DNA of 64,000 bases from Tenacibaculum todarodis (GTDB taxonomy: Bacteria; Bacteroidota; Bacteroidia; Flavobacteriales; Flavobacteriaceae): positions 2,296,001 through 2,360,000 of the forward strand of contig NZ_CP018155.1 of the NCBI RefSeq assembly GCF_001889045.1. The letters run 5' to 3'. Of the stretch, positions 50,648-60,089 are shown piece after piece. Both the position numbers and the translations under genes were made by a program. Within the stretch, counting starts at the first letter, position 1, and each line of letters opens with the position of its first letter. The notes below the pieces were generated by a model. It did no database searches and was not told where the DNA came from. It worked only from the letters and a program-made list of their open reading frames with translations.

Positions 50648-51562
50648 ATGAAAAACGAAAACGACATTTTAAAATGGCTAAACAGAGAAAACTCTGATGA
50701 AGATTTAATGCGTCTAAAAAATACTAAAGAGTTTACTACTTTAGAAAAAATTGCACATTATTCATCTCAGTTAGATACTCCAAAAGTAAATGTAGAAGAA
50801 GCATTAAAAGATTTAAAATTAAAAACACAAAACACAACCAAAAAAGGTAAAGTTGTTCGTTTTAATTTTAAAAAACTATACAAATATGCTGCTATTTTAG
50901 TTGTTTTATTAACAACTACTTATTTTCTATTTTCAAATAGTAACACTAATTTTAAAACAGAATTTGCACAAACAAAAAACTTTAATTTACCAGATAATTC
51001 TGAAGTAATTTTAAATGCTAATTCTGAAATTTCTTATGCTAAAGATAAATGGGAAGAGAATAGAAATTTAAATTTAGAAGGAGAAGCATATTTTAAGGTT
51101 CAAAAAGGAAAAAAATTTACTGTAAATACTCAAATAGGAGAAGTAACTGTACTTGGAACACAGTTTAATGTAAAAGAAAGAGAAAACTATTTTGAAGTAA
51201 AAACCTATGAAGGTTTAGTAAGTGTTACCTATAAAAATACTGTTGTTAAATTACCAAAAGGAACCATTTTTAAAGTAGTAAATGGTAAAATAGATGCCAC
51301 AAATACTTTTGATATAAATGAGAAATCTTGGTTAGAAAAAGAGTCCAATTTTAAAAGTACCGCTTTACGTTTTGTTTTAGAAGAAATAGAAAATCAATTT
51401 GGATATACTATAGAAACTAAAGATATAAATTTAGACATATTATATTCTGGTGGTTTTACACATAATGATGTAAATAATGCATTAAAATCTATAACAATTC
51501 CTTTACAATTATCTTATAAAATTGATGGTAAAAAAATTACTATCTTTAACTATGATAAATAA
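50648..51562 (+). CDS. FecR family anti-sigma regulator
   Basis: A 304-residue inner-membrane protein. The cytoplasmic N-terminus (DILKWLNRENSDEDLMRL) is the anti-sigma part. The transmembrane helix is YKYAAILVVLLTTTYFLF at about residues 78-95. The periplasmic FecR domain is FNLPDNSEVILNANSEISYA and GEAYFKVQKGKKFTVNTQIG, with a C-terminal DUF4974-type segment (LRFVLEEIENQFGYTIETKD; YSGGFTHNDVNNALKSITIP). It holds the sigma factor until the receptor signals. Its stop codon overlaps the receptor gene by 11 bp. Confidence 0.93.
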   Translation: MKNENDILKWLNRENSDEDLMRLKNTKEFTTLEKIAHYSSQLDTPKVNVEEALKDLKLKTQNTTKKGKVVRFNFKKLYKYAAILVVLLTTTYFLFSNSNTNFKTEFAQTKNFNLPDNSEVILNANSEISYAKDKWEENRNLNLEGEAYFKVQKGKKFTVNTQIGEVTVLGTQFNVKERENYFEVKTYEGLVSVTYKNTVVKLPKGTIFKVVNGKIDATNTFDINEKSWLEKESNFKSTALRFVLEEIENQFGYTIETKDINLDILYSGGFTHNDVNNALKSITIPLQLSYKIDGKKITIFNYDK

Positions 51563-54083
51563 GTTATCGTTTTTTTTTATCAGTTTTATACTTATAACTA
51601 GTATAACTTTTGGTCAGAACTCTTCTGATAAAATTGCACTGTCTTCATTATTATTGAATTTAGAAAAAACGTATGATATTAAGTTTTCTTATTCAGATAA
51701 TGATATAAAAAACGTTACTATAACGCCACCTAAAAAAGGGTTATCGCTCCAAGATCTCCTATCTTATTTAAACACAAATACAACTTTACAGTTTAATACT
51801 TTAGACAATAGATATGTAACTATATCTTACTTAAATAAACTTATTTCCATTTGTGGTAGCGTATTTAATGCAACAAATTTAGAACCTCTAGTTTTAGCTT
51901 CTGTAAGAATAAATAATTCTAAAATAGGAACTGTAACTAATGAAAAAGGTGATTTTTATCTACAAAATGTACCTGTAAATGCCAAAGTAAGTATTTCTTT
52001 TATTAGTAATAAAACCAAAGAAATATTGGTGAAAGAATTATTTTCTTCTGGTGGTTGTAAAACAATTTATATAGAAGAAGAAGTTGAAGAATTGTCTGAA
52101 GTAAGAATTGCACAATTTTTAACTTCTGGTTTACAAAAAAATGTAGATGGAAGTACAGTTTTAAACACAGAAAAATTTGGAATTTTACCTGGTTTAATTG
52201 AACCCGATATTTTAAAAACAATTAAAATTTTACCTGGAATAGAAAGTGTAAACGAAAGTATTTCTAATATTAATGTTAGAGGTGGTACAAACGACCAAAA
52301 TTTAATGCTTTGGGATGGAATTAAAATGTATCATTCTGGTCATTTTTTTGGCTTAATATCAGCTTATAACCCTTATTTAACAAAGAAAGTTGCAGTAACT
52401 AAAAATGGAACAAGTAGTGCATTTTCGGACGGAGTTTCTTCAACAATAAACATGCAAACTTCTAATAGAATTACAAATAAATTTTCTGGAGGTGGTGGTT
52501 TTAATTTCTTAAGCGCAGATGCTTTTTTAAGAGTTCCTATTAAAGATAATATTGAGTTTCATGTTTCCGGAAGAAGATCTTTTACAGATTATTTAAATAC
52601 ACCAACATATAATAATTATTTTGCACGTAGTTTTCAAAATAATTCGGTTGCTTCTAACTCAGAAAATGATGCTGATTCTAATTTTTATTTCTACGATTAT
52701 TCTTTTAAATTCTTATACGATGTAAATTTTAACCATGCTATTAGAGCTAATTTTATTCACATTAAAAATAGTTTTGAATTTAAAGAAGAATACACTTCTA
52801 ATAACAATACTATAGAAGAAAATAGTAATTTAATACAAGAAAATTTAGGAGCTAAAATTAATTGGGAAGCAGATTGGAGTTCTAAATTTTCTACAAATTT
52901 ATCGGCCTTTTTCTCTGATTATAGAATTAATTCTTCAGATTATAATAAGGAAACAGAACAATTTCAAACACAATTTAACAACGTTTTAGAAACTGAAATT
53001 AAATTACATTCTAAATATGAATTTTCTGATGTTTTTCATTTTACAAATGGTTTAGTATTTAATGAAATTGGTATTAGAAATACCACTACAGTTAATGCTC
53101 CAAGTTTTTCTAAAACATTAAAAGAAGTGTTATTAAAAAGTGCTTTTTATTCTGAAATTGAATATCAAAAAAACAAAACTTATGCAAGATTTGGGTTTAG
53201 AGTAAGTCATTTTAATAAGTTTAATAAATTCATTTTAGAACCTAGAGTTAACATAAGACAAAAAATAAATTCAGAATTTTCATTAAAACTAGAAGGTGAA
53301 TTTAAAAACCAAACTACTGCCCAAAAAATAGATTTTGAAGATAATTTTTTAGGTATAGAAAAAAGAAGATGGATTCTTTCTGATAACGATAAAACACCAA
53401 TAATTAAAAGTAAACAAGCTTCCTTTGGAGTAGCATATTCAAAGAATAAACTAATTTTAGATATTACAGGTTTTTATAAAAAAGTAAGTGGAATAACAGC
53501 TGCAAATCAAGGATTCTATAACAATACTCAAACTTTTAATTCTATTGGAAATTACGAAACAAAAGGAGTAGAGTTCTTAGTAAATAAACAAGCTAAAAAT
53601 ATTAGTACTTGGTTAAGTTATACCTATTCTAAAAACGATTATGAGTTTGATATTTTTAATCCTCAAACATTTTCTAATAGTTTAGATATTACACATTCTT
53701 TAAGTGCCGCTTTTAACTATAGTTTTACAAAAAACTTTAAAATTTCTTTAGGTAATGTTTTACGTTCTGGTAAACCTTTTACCAAGCCTATTAAGGGTAA
53801 TGAAACTATACAAAATGGAAACAACACTATTGTAAATTACGATAACCCAAACAAAGAAAGGTTAGATAATTTTTTTAGAGTTGATGTTTCTGGAAGTTAT
53901 AAATTTAAATTTTCTGAAGCAATAAAATCTACAATACGTATTGGTTTTACCAATATTACTGATAGAAAAAATATTATTGATTCTTATTATATTGTTGATG
54001 AAACAGCAGAAAATAATGTGAGACGGATAGATAATTATTCTTTACCTTTTACACCAAATTTAAGTTTTAGAGTAAACTTTTAA
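51552..54083 (+). CDS. TonB-dependent receptor with STN-like signalling domain
   Basis: An 843-residue outer-membrane receptor from the ATG at 51552. After a signal peptide (ending TSITFGQ) comes a secretin/TonB short N-terminal domain (LLLNLEKTYDIKFSYSDNDI; LSLQDLLSYLNTNTTLQFNT), a carboxypeptidase-like domain (ICGSVFNATNLEPLVLASVR), a plug (EPDILKTIKILPGIESVNES; ISNINVRGGTNDQNLMLWDG), and a barrel ending PFTPNLSFRVNF. The STN domain contacts FecR to signal ligand binding. There is no SusD gene, so the substrate is more likely a siderophore, metal complex or small molecule than a glycan; this is inference. Confidence 0.92.
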   Translation: MINKLSFFFISFILITSITFGQNSSDKIALSSLLLNLEKTYDIKFSYSDNDIKNVTITPPKKGLSLQDLLSYLNTNTTLQFNTLDNRYVTISYLNKLISICGSVFNATNLEPLVLASVRINNSKIGTVTNEKGDFYLQNVPVNAKVSISFISNKTKEILVKELFSSGGCKTIYIEEEVEELSEVRIAQFLTSGLQKNVDGSTVLNTEKFGILPGLIEPDILKTIKILPGIESVNESISNINVRGGTNDQNLMLWDGIKMYHSGHFFGLISAYNPYLTKKVAVTKNGTSSAFSDGVSSTINMQTSNRITNKFSGGGGFNFLSADAFLRVPIKDNIEFHVSGRRSFTDYLNTPTYNNYFARSFQNNSVASNSENDADSNFYFYDYSFKFLYDVNFNHAIRANFIHIKNSFEFKEEYTSNNNTIEENSNLIQENLGAKINWEADWSSKFSTNLSAFFSDYRINSSDYNKETEQFQTQFNNVLETEIKLHSKYEFSDVFHFTNGLVFNEIGIRNTTTVNAPSFSKTLKEVLLKSAFYSEIEYQKNKTYARFGFRVSHFNKFNKFILEPRVNIRQKINSEFSLKLEGEFKNQTTAQKIDFEDNFLGIEKRRWILSDNDKTPIIKSKQASFGVAYSKNKLILDITGFYKKVSGITAANQGFYNNTQTFNSIGNYETKGVEFLVNKQAKNISTWLSYTYSKNDYEFDIFNPQTFSNSLDITHSLSAAFNYSFTKNFKISLGNVLRSGKPFTKPIKGNETIQNGNNTIVNYDNPNKERLDNFFRVDVSGSYKFKFSEAIKSTIRIGFTNITDRKNIIDSYYIVDETAENNVRRIDNYSLPFTPNLSFRVNF

Positions 54084-54526
54084 TTCGGATTTAAATCCAT
54101 TCTAATATGTGGAATTCCGTCTTCTAAATATTGCTCACCTATTTGTTTAAAACCGTGAGTTTCATAAAAATTCTTTAAATACAATTGGGCAGATATTGTA
54201 ATTTCTTCAACTTTAAAATAAGTATTTACAGCTTCTATTGAGGCTTTCATTAAATGATGTCCATAACCGTATTTTCTTTCTTCAGCAGCTACAACAACTC
54301 TACCAATACTAGAATTATCAAAATAATCTCCAGGTTTAAATATACGTGTATACGCAACTATTTTATCGTTTTTAAAACCTAAAATATGTAAAGACTTTTG
54401 ATCTTTATAATCAATATCTTGGTACACACAATCTTGTTCCACAACAAAAACTTCTGAGCGTAATTGTAAAATAGCATACAACTCATTAATAGTTAACTCT
54501 GTAAAGTTTTTTACTGTAAATTTCAT
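54080..54526 (-). CDS. GNAT family N-acetyltransferase (ElaA-like)
   Basis: A 148-residue acetyltransferase of the ElaA type: LYAILQLRSEVFVVEQDCVY then QDIDYKDQKSLH is the marker for this group, with SSIGRVVVAAEERKYGYGHH as the acetyl-CoA site and the C-terminal FYETHGFKQIGEQYLEDGIP. The start at 54526 shares one base with the rpiB stop (TAATG). Its stop overlaps the convergent receptor gene by 4 bp. The substrate is unknown. Confidence 0.92.
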   Translation of the reverse strand: MKFTVKNFTELTINELYAILQLRSEVFVVEQDCVYQDIDYKDQKSLHILGFKNDKIVAYTRIFKPGDYFDNSSIGRVVVAAEERKYGYGHHLMKASIEAVNTYFKVEEITISAQLYLKNFYETHGFKQIGEQYLEDGIPHIRMDLNPN

Positions 54527-54954
54527 TAACAAGAAATTTTATTTACTCTATTTGCATGTCTTCCTCCTTCAAATTCTGTAGCAAGAAAAATATCTACAAA
54601 ACCTATAGCTTGTTGTAAAGACACAAAACGTGCAGGAATTGTAAGTACATTAGCATTATTATGTTGTCTAGTTAATTCAACTAATTCATTATTCCAACAC
54701 AATGCAGCTCTAATTCCTTGATGTTTGTTTGCTGTCATTTGTGCGCCATTTCCGCTTCCACATAAAATAATACCCATTGCTGCTTTACCACTTTCTACAG
54801 CATTAGCTGTTGGATGAATAGCATCTGGATAATCCATAGAATCGTTAGTATCGGTTCCAAAATTGATAACTTTATATCCTTTTTCTTCTAAATGTTTTAT
54901 AATTTCGAACTTGTATTGTGTTCCTGCGTGATCGTTACCAATAGCGATTGTCAT
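54526..54954 (-). CDS. rpiB: ribose 5-phosphate isomerase B
   Basis: A 142-residue RpiB/LacA-family isomerase that interconverts ribose 5-phosphate and ribulose 5-phosphate. The N-terminus MTIAIGNDHAGTQYKFEIIK with the NDHAG motif, the cysteine-containing GIILCGSGNGAQMTANKH, and GIRAALCWNNELVELTRQHN with NNANVLTIPARF are diagnostic. Length is normal. It is followed by the ElaA-like gene with a one-base overlap. Confidence 0.95.
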   Translation of the reverse strand: MTIAIGNDHAGTQYKFEIIKHLEEKGYKVINFGTDTNDSMDYPDAIHPTANAVESGKAAMGIILCGSGNGAQMTANKHQGIRAALCWNNELVELTRQHNNANVLTIPARFVSLQQAIGFVDIFLATEFEGGRHANRVNKISC

Positions 54955-54985
54955 AATAGATTGATTTTAATTGTGTTGTATGGTA

Positions 54986-54993
54986 CAAAAATA
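54986..54993 (-). promoter_or_regulatory. TAnnTTTG promoter box for rpiB
   Basis: The minus strand reads TATTTTTG, 31 nt before the ATG at 54954. Confidence 0.55.
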
Positions 54994-55559
54994 CAGAAAC
55001 TAACGGTTATCAACAGTTATAAACAATCAAAATTTTAGCATTTTTAATAACTCTTTAGTTTTTAAGTTTTTAACGTTTTAAGAGAATGTTAAGAAGTTGT
55101 AATGAGAAACTCGTAACTTTATTTGGTGAATCTAATTTTTATTTCAATACAGCGGAGCTAAGCACATACACAACTTTTTTTATGAGTTTTTCATAAATGT
55201 TTATCAACATAAAATTTACAATTTATTTACATAGATTGGTTTGTTAACTATTAAGAGTTTTTAGTTAATTGCTGTTTATAACTATTGTTAATAACTACAT
55301 TTTTAAGTTGATTTTTAAGCTTTTAAATAACTCATAAAATGTAAATGGTTTTTAATAACTCACATATTAAAATAAAAAATAAGAATTTTATAGTAGCTAT
55401 TAACACACTATTATAAACATCATTTGTTTTTTAAAATTTATAAAAGAAAAATAATTATAATATAGAATGTTGATAACTGTTAATTTGATTCAATTTTAAA
55501 AATGAAATACTTTTCAATTTCAAGTCTTTTAAAAAAATCAGAATTAAGTTTTAGATAAT
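54994..55559. other. oriC: candidate chromosomal replication origin (DnaA-box-like cluster)
   Basis: This AT-rich gap of more than 560 bp has no gene. It holds seven 9-mers of the form TTATNAACA, one base from the DnaA box TTATCCACA: 55007-55015 and 55017-55025 in tandem, 55201-55209, 55273-55281 (reverse), 55286-55294 (reverse), 55411-55419 and 55468-55476 (reverse). Related TTATTTACA occurs at 55223. AT-only stretches at about 55310-55400 could serve as the unwinding region. The box variant and the place away from dnaA make this a candidate only. Confidence 0.45.
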
Positions 55560-55733
55560 TTATACAGTCTTCTTTTCAACTTTATAAAGTGTAAGTGAGT
55601 CTTTTTGAATCTCAACAGTTTCTATTGGAGTAGCTTTTTTATGCAACGAAGTATTTATAGTTATTACAGTAACAAATATTCCTGCAATAAATATAAATGC
55701 AAATAAAGCGATGATTTTACGTAGATTTTTCAT
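55560..55733 (-). CDS. 57-residue membrane protein, unknown
   Basis: A short gene on the minus strand with start at 55733. It begins MKNLRKIIALFAFIFIAGIF then VTVITINTSLHKK, a single transmembrane helix with a basic N-terminus, followed by a polar tail (VEIQKDSLTLYKVEKKTV). The codon use and the helix suggest it is real, but I do not recognise it. It separates the candidate origin from the lipid kinase gene. Confidence 0.5.
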   Translation of the reverse strand: MKNLRKIIALFAFIFIAGIFVTVITINTSLHKKATPIETVEIQKDSLTLYKVEKKTV

Positions 55734-55804
55734 GTTAAAAAATGTAACTCCTTTCTATAAAGACGAATACATTTAACAAACGTTACAATTTTATTAAGAT
55801 TTCT

Positions 55805-56713
55805 TTAACGTATTACAAACTTAATAGCTTTTTCTTTTATTGAAACCGTAACAATTCCAGTTCCTATTAACTCACCATCTACTTGTATAAAAGGTTTATC
55901 AGCTGTTTGCGGTATTATTTTTAATTCTTTAGTAAGATAAGTCTCTACTTTTTTATGATTGATAATTTTACCGTTATATAACTTCGGAAGATTAAAAACT
56001 AAATCTAACAAACCAATATTTTTAGCAATTGTTACATCAAACAAACCATCAGCAGCGTTTTTATAATCAGTCATTTTCATTCCACCTCCAGAAAATTTAC
56101 AAATCCCAAATAAAGTCATTAAACATTTAGTTTCAATAATTTTATTAGCAATTTCAATTTTAAAGGTTGTTTTTTTATAAAAAAGTAAACCTGCAATTCC
56201 GCTTAATACGTACGAAATTGATCCAAAACGTTTTAACTTATTTAATTTATTAACAACGTAACCATCATAACCAATTCCGGCAATATTATTAAAATAAGTG
56301 GTTGAATTTTCTAATTTTAGAACCCCAATATCTTGTAAAATTATTTTCTTTTTTTCTATAATTTCAACTGCTTTTTCTATGTTTATTGGTATGTTGTGGG
56401 TTTTAATCCAATCGTTTCCAGTACCAATAGGAATCACTGCAACTGTTATTTCAGAAGTTTTTACATATCTTTGCGTCATAATTCCGTTTACTACATTGTG
56501 TAGTGTACCATCTCCACCAACGGAAATTATATTTCTATAACCTTGTTGAATAGCAGTGTGTACCAATTCAATTTCGTGTTTAGAATGTGTTGTATACCCA
56601 ACAGAAAAATCGATGTTTTTTTCGGTTAATAACTGCGCAATATCTTTCCATTTTTTAGAAAGTTTTTTATTTCCTGAAGTAGGATTTGCAATTACAAACC
56701 AAGAATGTATCAT
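55805..56713 (-). CDS. diacylglycerol/lipid kinase family protein
   Basis: A protein of 302 residues from the ATG at 56713. The N-terminal catalytic region has FVIANPTSGNKKLSKKWKDI and the GGDGTLHNVVNGIM motif of the diacylglycerol kinase catalytic domain; GTGNDWIKTHNIP and GIGYDGYVVNKLNK follow. The C-terminal beta-domain reads ADGLFDVTIAKNIGLLDLV and FIQVDGELIGTG. Family members phosphorylate diacylglycerol, sphingoid bases or related lipids at the membrane. The substrate is not clear. Confidence 0.9.
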   Translation of the reverse strand: MIHSWFVIANPTSGNKKLSKKWKDIAQLLTEKNIDFSVGYTTHSKHEIELVHTAIQQGYRNIISVGGDGTLHNVVNGIMTQRYVKTSEITVAVIPIGTGNDWIKTHNIPINIEKAVEIIEKKKIILQDIGVLKLENSTTYFNNIAGIGYDGYVVNKLNKLKRFGSISYVLSGIAGLLFYKKTTFKIEIANKIIETKCLMTLFGICKFSGGGMKMTDYKNAADGLFDVTIAKNIGLLDLVFNLPKLYNGKIINHKKVETYLTKELKIIPQTADKPFIQVDGELIGTGIVTVSIKEKAIKFVIR

Positions 56714-56813
56714 AAATAATAACAAATAATTCAGCCAAAATACATAACTATTATTTAATAGTAAAAATGATTAATTAATTGTACTTTGGAAGTGATAAAT
56801 AGAACAATAATAA

Positions 56814-59033
56814 ATGTCAAAAAAGAAAAACAAAATTTATAAAAAGAAAGGAAGAATTATTAAAGACTTAACTAAAAATATCTTTAAAATTCTAAATGAA
56901 GACACTAATAAACAATACAACTACAAACAAATTGCTGCTAAAATAGGTATTGTAGATACTGATGGAAAAACGCAAATTCTTAAAAAATTAGCAGAACTTA
57001 CTGCAACCAAAAAAATAAAAGAAGGCGATAGAGGAAAATATCAAATTAACAAAGATCGTAAATATCATATAGGAACTTTAGATTTAACATCTAATGGAAA
57101 TGGATATTTTATTTGTGATGATTTTGAAAAAGATATTTTTATTCCATCAAACAATCTTGGTAAAGGTTTACAAGGCGATACTGTTAAAGCTTATGTGTAC
57201 AGTAGACGTAAAAGTAGCAAACAAGAAGCAGATGTTGTAGAAATTTTAGACAGAGTAAAAACCGAATTTGTGGGAGTTTTACAACTCAATAAAAACTTTG
57301 GTTTTGTAGTACCAGATAACAATAAAATGTATGCCGATTTATTTATTTCACAAAATAAATTAAACGGAGCAGAAGACGGCGATAAAGTGTTGGTCAAAAT
57401 GATTGACTGGCCAGAAAATTCTAAAAATCCGTTTGGAAAAATTACCCAAATTCTTGGTAAACCAGGAGAACATAATACGGAAATTCATTCTATTTTATTA
57501 GAATACGGTTTGCCTTTTGAGTTTGAAAAAGAAGTAGAAGAAGATGCCGCAAAACTTCCTATAGAAATTACCGAAAAAGAAATTGCAAAACGTAGAGATA
57601 TGCGTAAAGATTTAACCTTTACCATAGATCCAAAAGATGCAAAAGATTTTGATGATGCATTATCATTCACAAAATTAGAAAATGGTAATTATGAAATAGG
57701 AATTCATATTGCAGATGTTTCGCATTATTTACAACCAAAAACTATTTTAGATGATGAAGCGTATGATAGAGCAACATCAGTTTATTTAGTAGATAGAGTT
57801 GTACCAATGTTACCAGAAGTACTTTCTAACGGTGTTTGTTCTTTACGTCCGCATGAAGAAAAATTAACATTTTCTGCAGTTTTTGAATTGAATGAAAAAG
57901 CACAGCTTGTAAATCAATGGTTTGGTAGAACAGTGACCTATTCTGATCAGCGTTTTGCGTATGAAGAAGCACAATCAATTATAGAAAATTGTAAACTTTC
58001 TGATGATATTAAGCCGTATACAATGCCGCTTGATATTTCAATAATTGATAAAGAATATGAAGTTGCTCCAGAAATAGTTGAAGCTACTTTAAAATTAGAT
58101 GAATTGGCTAAAATTCTTCGTAAAAAACGAATGAAAGATGGCGCAATTTCGTTTGATAGAGTAGAAGTGAAGTTCAATTTAGATGAAGATGCAAATCCGG
58201 TTGGCGTGTTCTTTAAACAATCTAAAGATGCTAATAAATTGATTGAAGAATTTATGTTGTTAGCAAATAGAAAAGTTGCCGAATTTATTGGATTTTCTAA
58301 AGGAAAACCAACTAACAAAACATTTATTTATCGTGTACACGACGAACCAAATGACGAGAAATTAGCAGCTCTACAGAACATTATTAGTAAGTTTGGTTAT
58401 AAGATTAACACAGAATCTAAAGAAACCACTACAGCATCTTTAAATCAGCTTTTAAAAGATGTTAATGGTAAAGCCGAATCTAATATGGTAGAAACGCTTG
58501 CAATTAGAACCATGAGTAAAGCTGCTTATACCACACAAAATGTTGGTCATTATGGTTTAGCTTTTGATTATTATAGCCATTTTACATCTCCAATTAGACG
58601 TTATCCAGATGTAATGACGCATCGTTTATTACAACATTATCTTGATGGAAAAGATGCTCCAAAAGCAGATTTATATGAAGAAAAGTGTAAACATTCTTCT
58701 AAAATGGAAGAATTAGCTTCTAAAGCAGAACGAGATTCTATTAAATACATGCAGGTAAAATACATGCAAGATCATAAAGATGAAGAATTTGAAGGTGTAA
58801 TTTCTGGTGTTACTGAATGGGGAATTTACGTTGAAATTAAATCGAATAAGTGTGAAGGAATGGTTAGAATTAGAGATATAAAAGACGATTATTATATTTT
58901 TGATGAAAAACAATACGCCGTTGTAGGGCAATCTTCTAATAATATAATTCAATTAGGAGATGATGTTGTTGTAAAAGTTAAACACACCGACTTGGAGCGT
59001 AAACATTTAGATTTTTCTTTAATTTCACATTAA
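56814..59033 (+). CDS. rnr: ribonuclease R
   Basis: A 739-residue 3'-5' exoribonuclease that degrades structured RNA. It has an N-terminal winged-helix-like part (YNYKQIAAKIGIVDTDGKTQ), cold-shock domains (GNGYFICDDFEKDIFIPSNN; NKNFGFVVPDNNKMYADLFI), the catalytic RNB domain with TIDPKDAKDFDDALSFTKLE, TSVYLVDRVVPMLPEVLSNG, and HYGLAFDYYSHFTSPIRRYP, and a C-terminal S1 domain (EFEGVISGVTEWGIYVEIKS). Domain order and length are normal. Cytosolic. Confidence 0.96.
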   Translation: MSKKKNKIYKKKGRIIKDLTKNIFKILNEDTNKQYNYKQIAAKIGIVDTDGKTQILKKLAELTATKKIKEGDRGKYQINKDRKYHIGTLDLTSNGNGYFICDDFEKDIFIPSNNLGKGLQGDTVKAYVYSRRKSSKQEADVVEILDRVKTEFVGVLQLNKNFGFVVPDNNKMYADLFISQNKLNGAEDGDKVLVKMIDWPENSKNPFGKITQILGKPGEHNTEIHSILLEYGLPFEFEKEVEEDAAKLPIEITEKEIAKRRDMRKDLTFTIDPKDAKDFDDALSFTKLENGNYEIGIHIADVSHYLQPKTILDDEAYDRATSVYLVDRVVPMLPEVLSNGVCSLRPHEEKLTFSAVFELNEKAQLVNQWFGRTVTYSDQRFAYEEAQSIIENCKLSDDIKPYTMPLDISIIDKEYEVAPEIVEATLKLDELAKILRKKRMKDGAISFDRVEVKFNLDEDANPVGVFFKQSKDANKLIEEFMLLANRKVAEFIGFSKGKPTNKTFIYRVHDEPNDEKLAALQNIISKFGYKINTESKETTTASLNQLLKDVNGKAESNMVETLAIRTMSKAAYTTQNVGHYGLAFDYYSHFTSPIRRYPDVMTHRLLQHYLDGKDAPKADLYEEKCKHSSKMEELASKAERDSIKYMQVKYMQDHKDEEFEGVISGVTEWGIYVEIKSNKCEGMVRIRDIKDDYYIFDEKQYAVVGQSSNNIIQLGDDVVVKVKHTDLERKHLDFSLISH

Positions 59034-59051
59034 AAAAATATACAATCAACT

Positions 59052-59672
59052 ATGAAAAAATGGATTATAAATCAATCTGAAACAACTAACTTTTATTTAA
59101 TTCTTACCGAAAAATCTGTTTGGTTAACTGAAAAACCAAAAGAAGTAAATATAGATGAGTTAATTAACGATAAAAAATTAACTGAAGTACGTATAGAAAG
59201 ATATGTAGATGATATTAAAGAATTTATTTTTATTGACACAAATTCAACTTTAGAAATTAATTTAAAAGATGATGATAAAGAAGATATTGAGTTACCTTTA
59301 GAATCATCAATTTATAATGAAATTAAATCTTTTTTAATCCCAAATCTTAAAGATACAAAGGTTAAAGATTACTCGCTTATAAAACAAATTCAACCAGCAG
59401 TAATTGGAACATTAATTTTTGGTGCTATAACTTATTTTTTACACACTATTGCGTTAAGTCTTCAAAATGGTGAAGAAATAAGAACATCAGGTAGAAGAGG
59501 TTTAATAAAAAAGATATTTGTTGGTATTGCAGATTTTTTAGGTCCAACAGGATCTTTAATTATTGGAGGACTCGTAACTTTATTTTTTATCTATATACTT
59601 ATTAAAACCATAAGTAAACCACAACAAGGAAAAGTAATTAAAACAAAAAGTTTTACTGAATTAAAATTTTAA
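59052..59672 (+). CDS. membrane protein of unknown function
   Basis: A 206-residue protein that starts with a soluble acidic part (MKKWIINQSETTNFYLILTE; LEINLKDDDKEDIELPLES) and has two predicted helices near the C-terminal half: PAVIGTLIFGAITYFLHTIA and GSLIIGGLVTLFFIYILIKT. No family recognised. It is 18 bp after rnr and 3 bp before a YbjQ-like gene, so these may be one transcript. Confidence 0.65.
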   Translation: MKKWIINQSETTNFYLILTEKSVWLTEKPKEVNIDELINDKKLTEVRIERYVDDIKEFIFIDTNSTLEINLKDDDKEDIELPLESSIYNEIKSFLIPNLKDTKVKDYSLIKQIQPAVIGTLIFGAITYFLHTIALSLQNGEEIRTSGRRGLIKKIFVGIADFLGPTGSLIIGGLVTLFFIYILIKTISKPQQGKVIKTKSFTELKF

Positions 59673-59675
59673 AAC

Positions 59676-59999
59676 ATGATTTTAACAACAACAAACAATA
59701 TAGAAAACCATAAAATAGTAGATTATTTAGGTATTGTAACTGGTTCTGCTTATGATTCAAGTTATTCATCTAATGGAACTAAAATGTCTTTTAAAGACAT
59801 GTTTAGCATGTCTAAATATTACGAAAAATATACTTTAGGTTTAGAATCTATAAAAGAAAAGGCATTTCAAAATTTAAAAGACAATGCCATAAAACTAGGT
59901 GCAAACGCAGTTGTAGGTATAAATTTAGATGTAGAACCTTTAGCAAATTCTGCTACTTTACTAGTTTCAATTACCGGAACAGCTGTTAAAGTTCAATAA
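59676..59999 (+). CDS. YbjQ family heavy-metal-binding-type protein
   Basis: A 107-residue protein with VDYLGIVTGSAYDSSYSSNG at the N-terminus and AFQNLKDNAIKLGANAVVGI then NLDVE in the C-terminal half, the defining part of the YbjQ/UPF0145 fold. These are small pentameric proteins of uncertain function; the metal link is by name only. Probably in an operon with the gene before it. Confidence 0.87.
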   Translation: MILTTTNNIENHKIVDYLGIVTGSAYDSSYSSNGTKMSFKDMFSMSKYYEKYTLGLESIKEKAFQNLKDNAIKLGANAVVGINLDVEPLANSATLLVSITGTAVKVQ

Positions 60000-60089
60000 A
60001 TTAGTTTCAATTCACAATATTTTATAATATTTGCCATTAAAATAAATGGTACAATAATTGGTTATGTATAGTAACTAATGAAATTAAAT

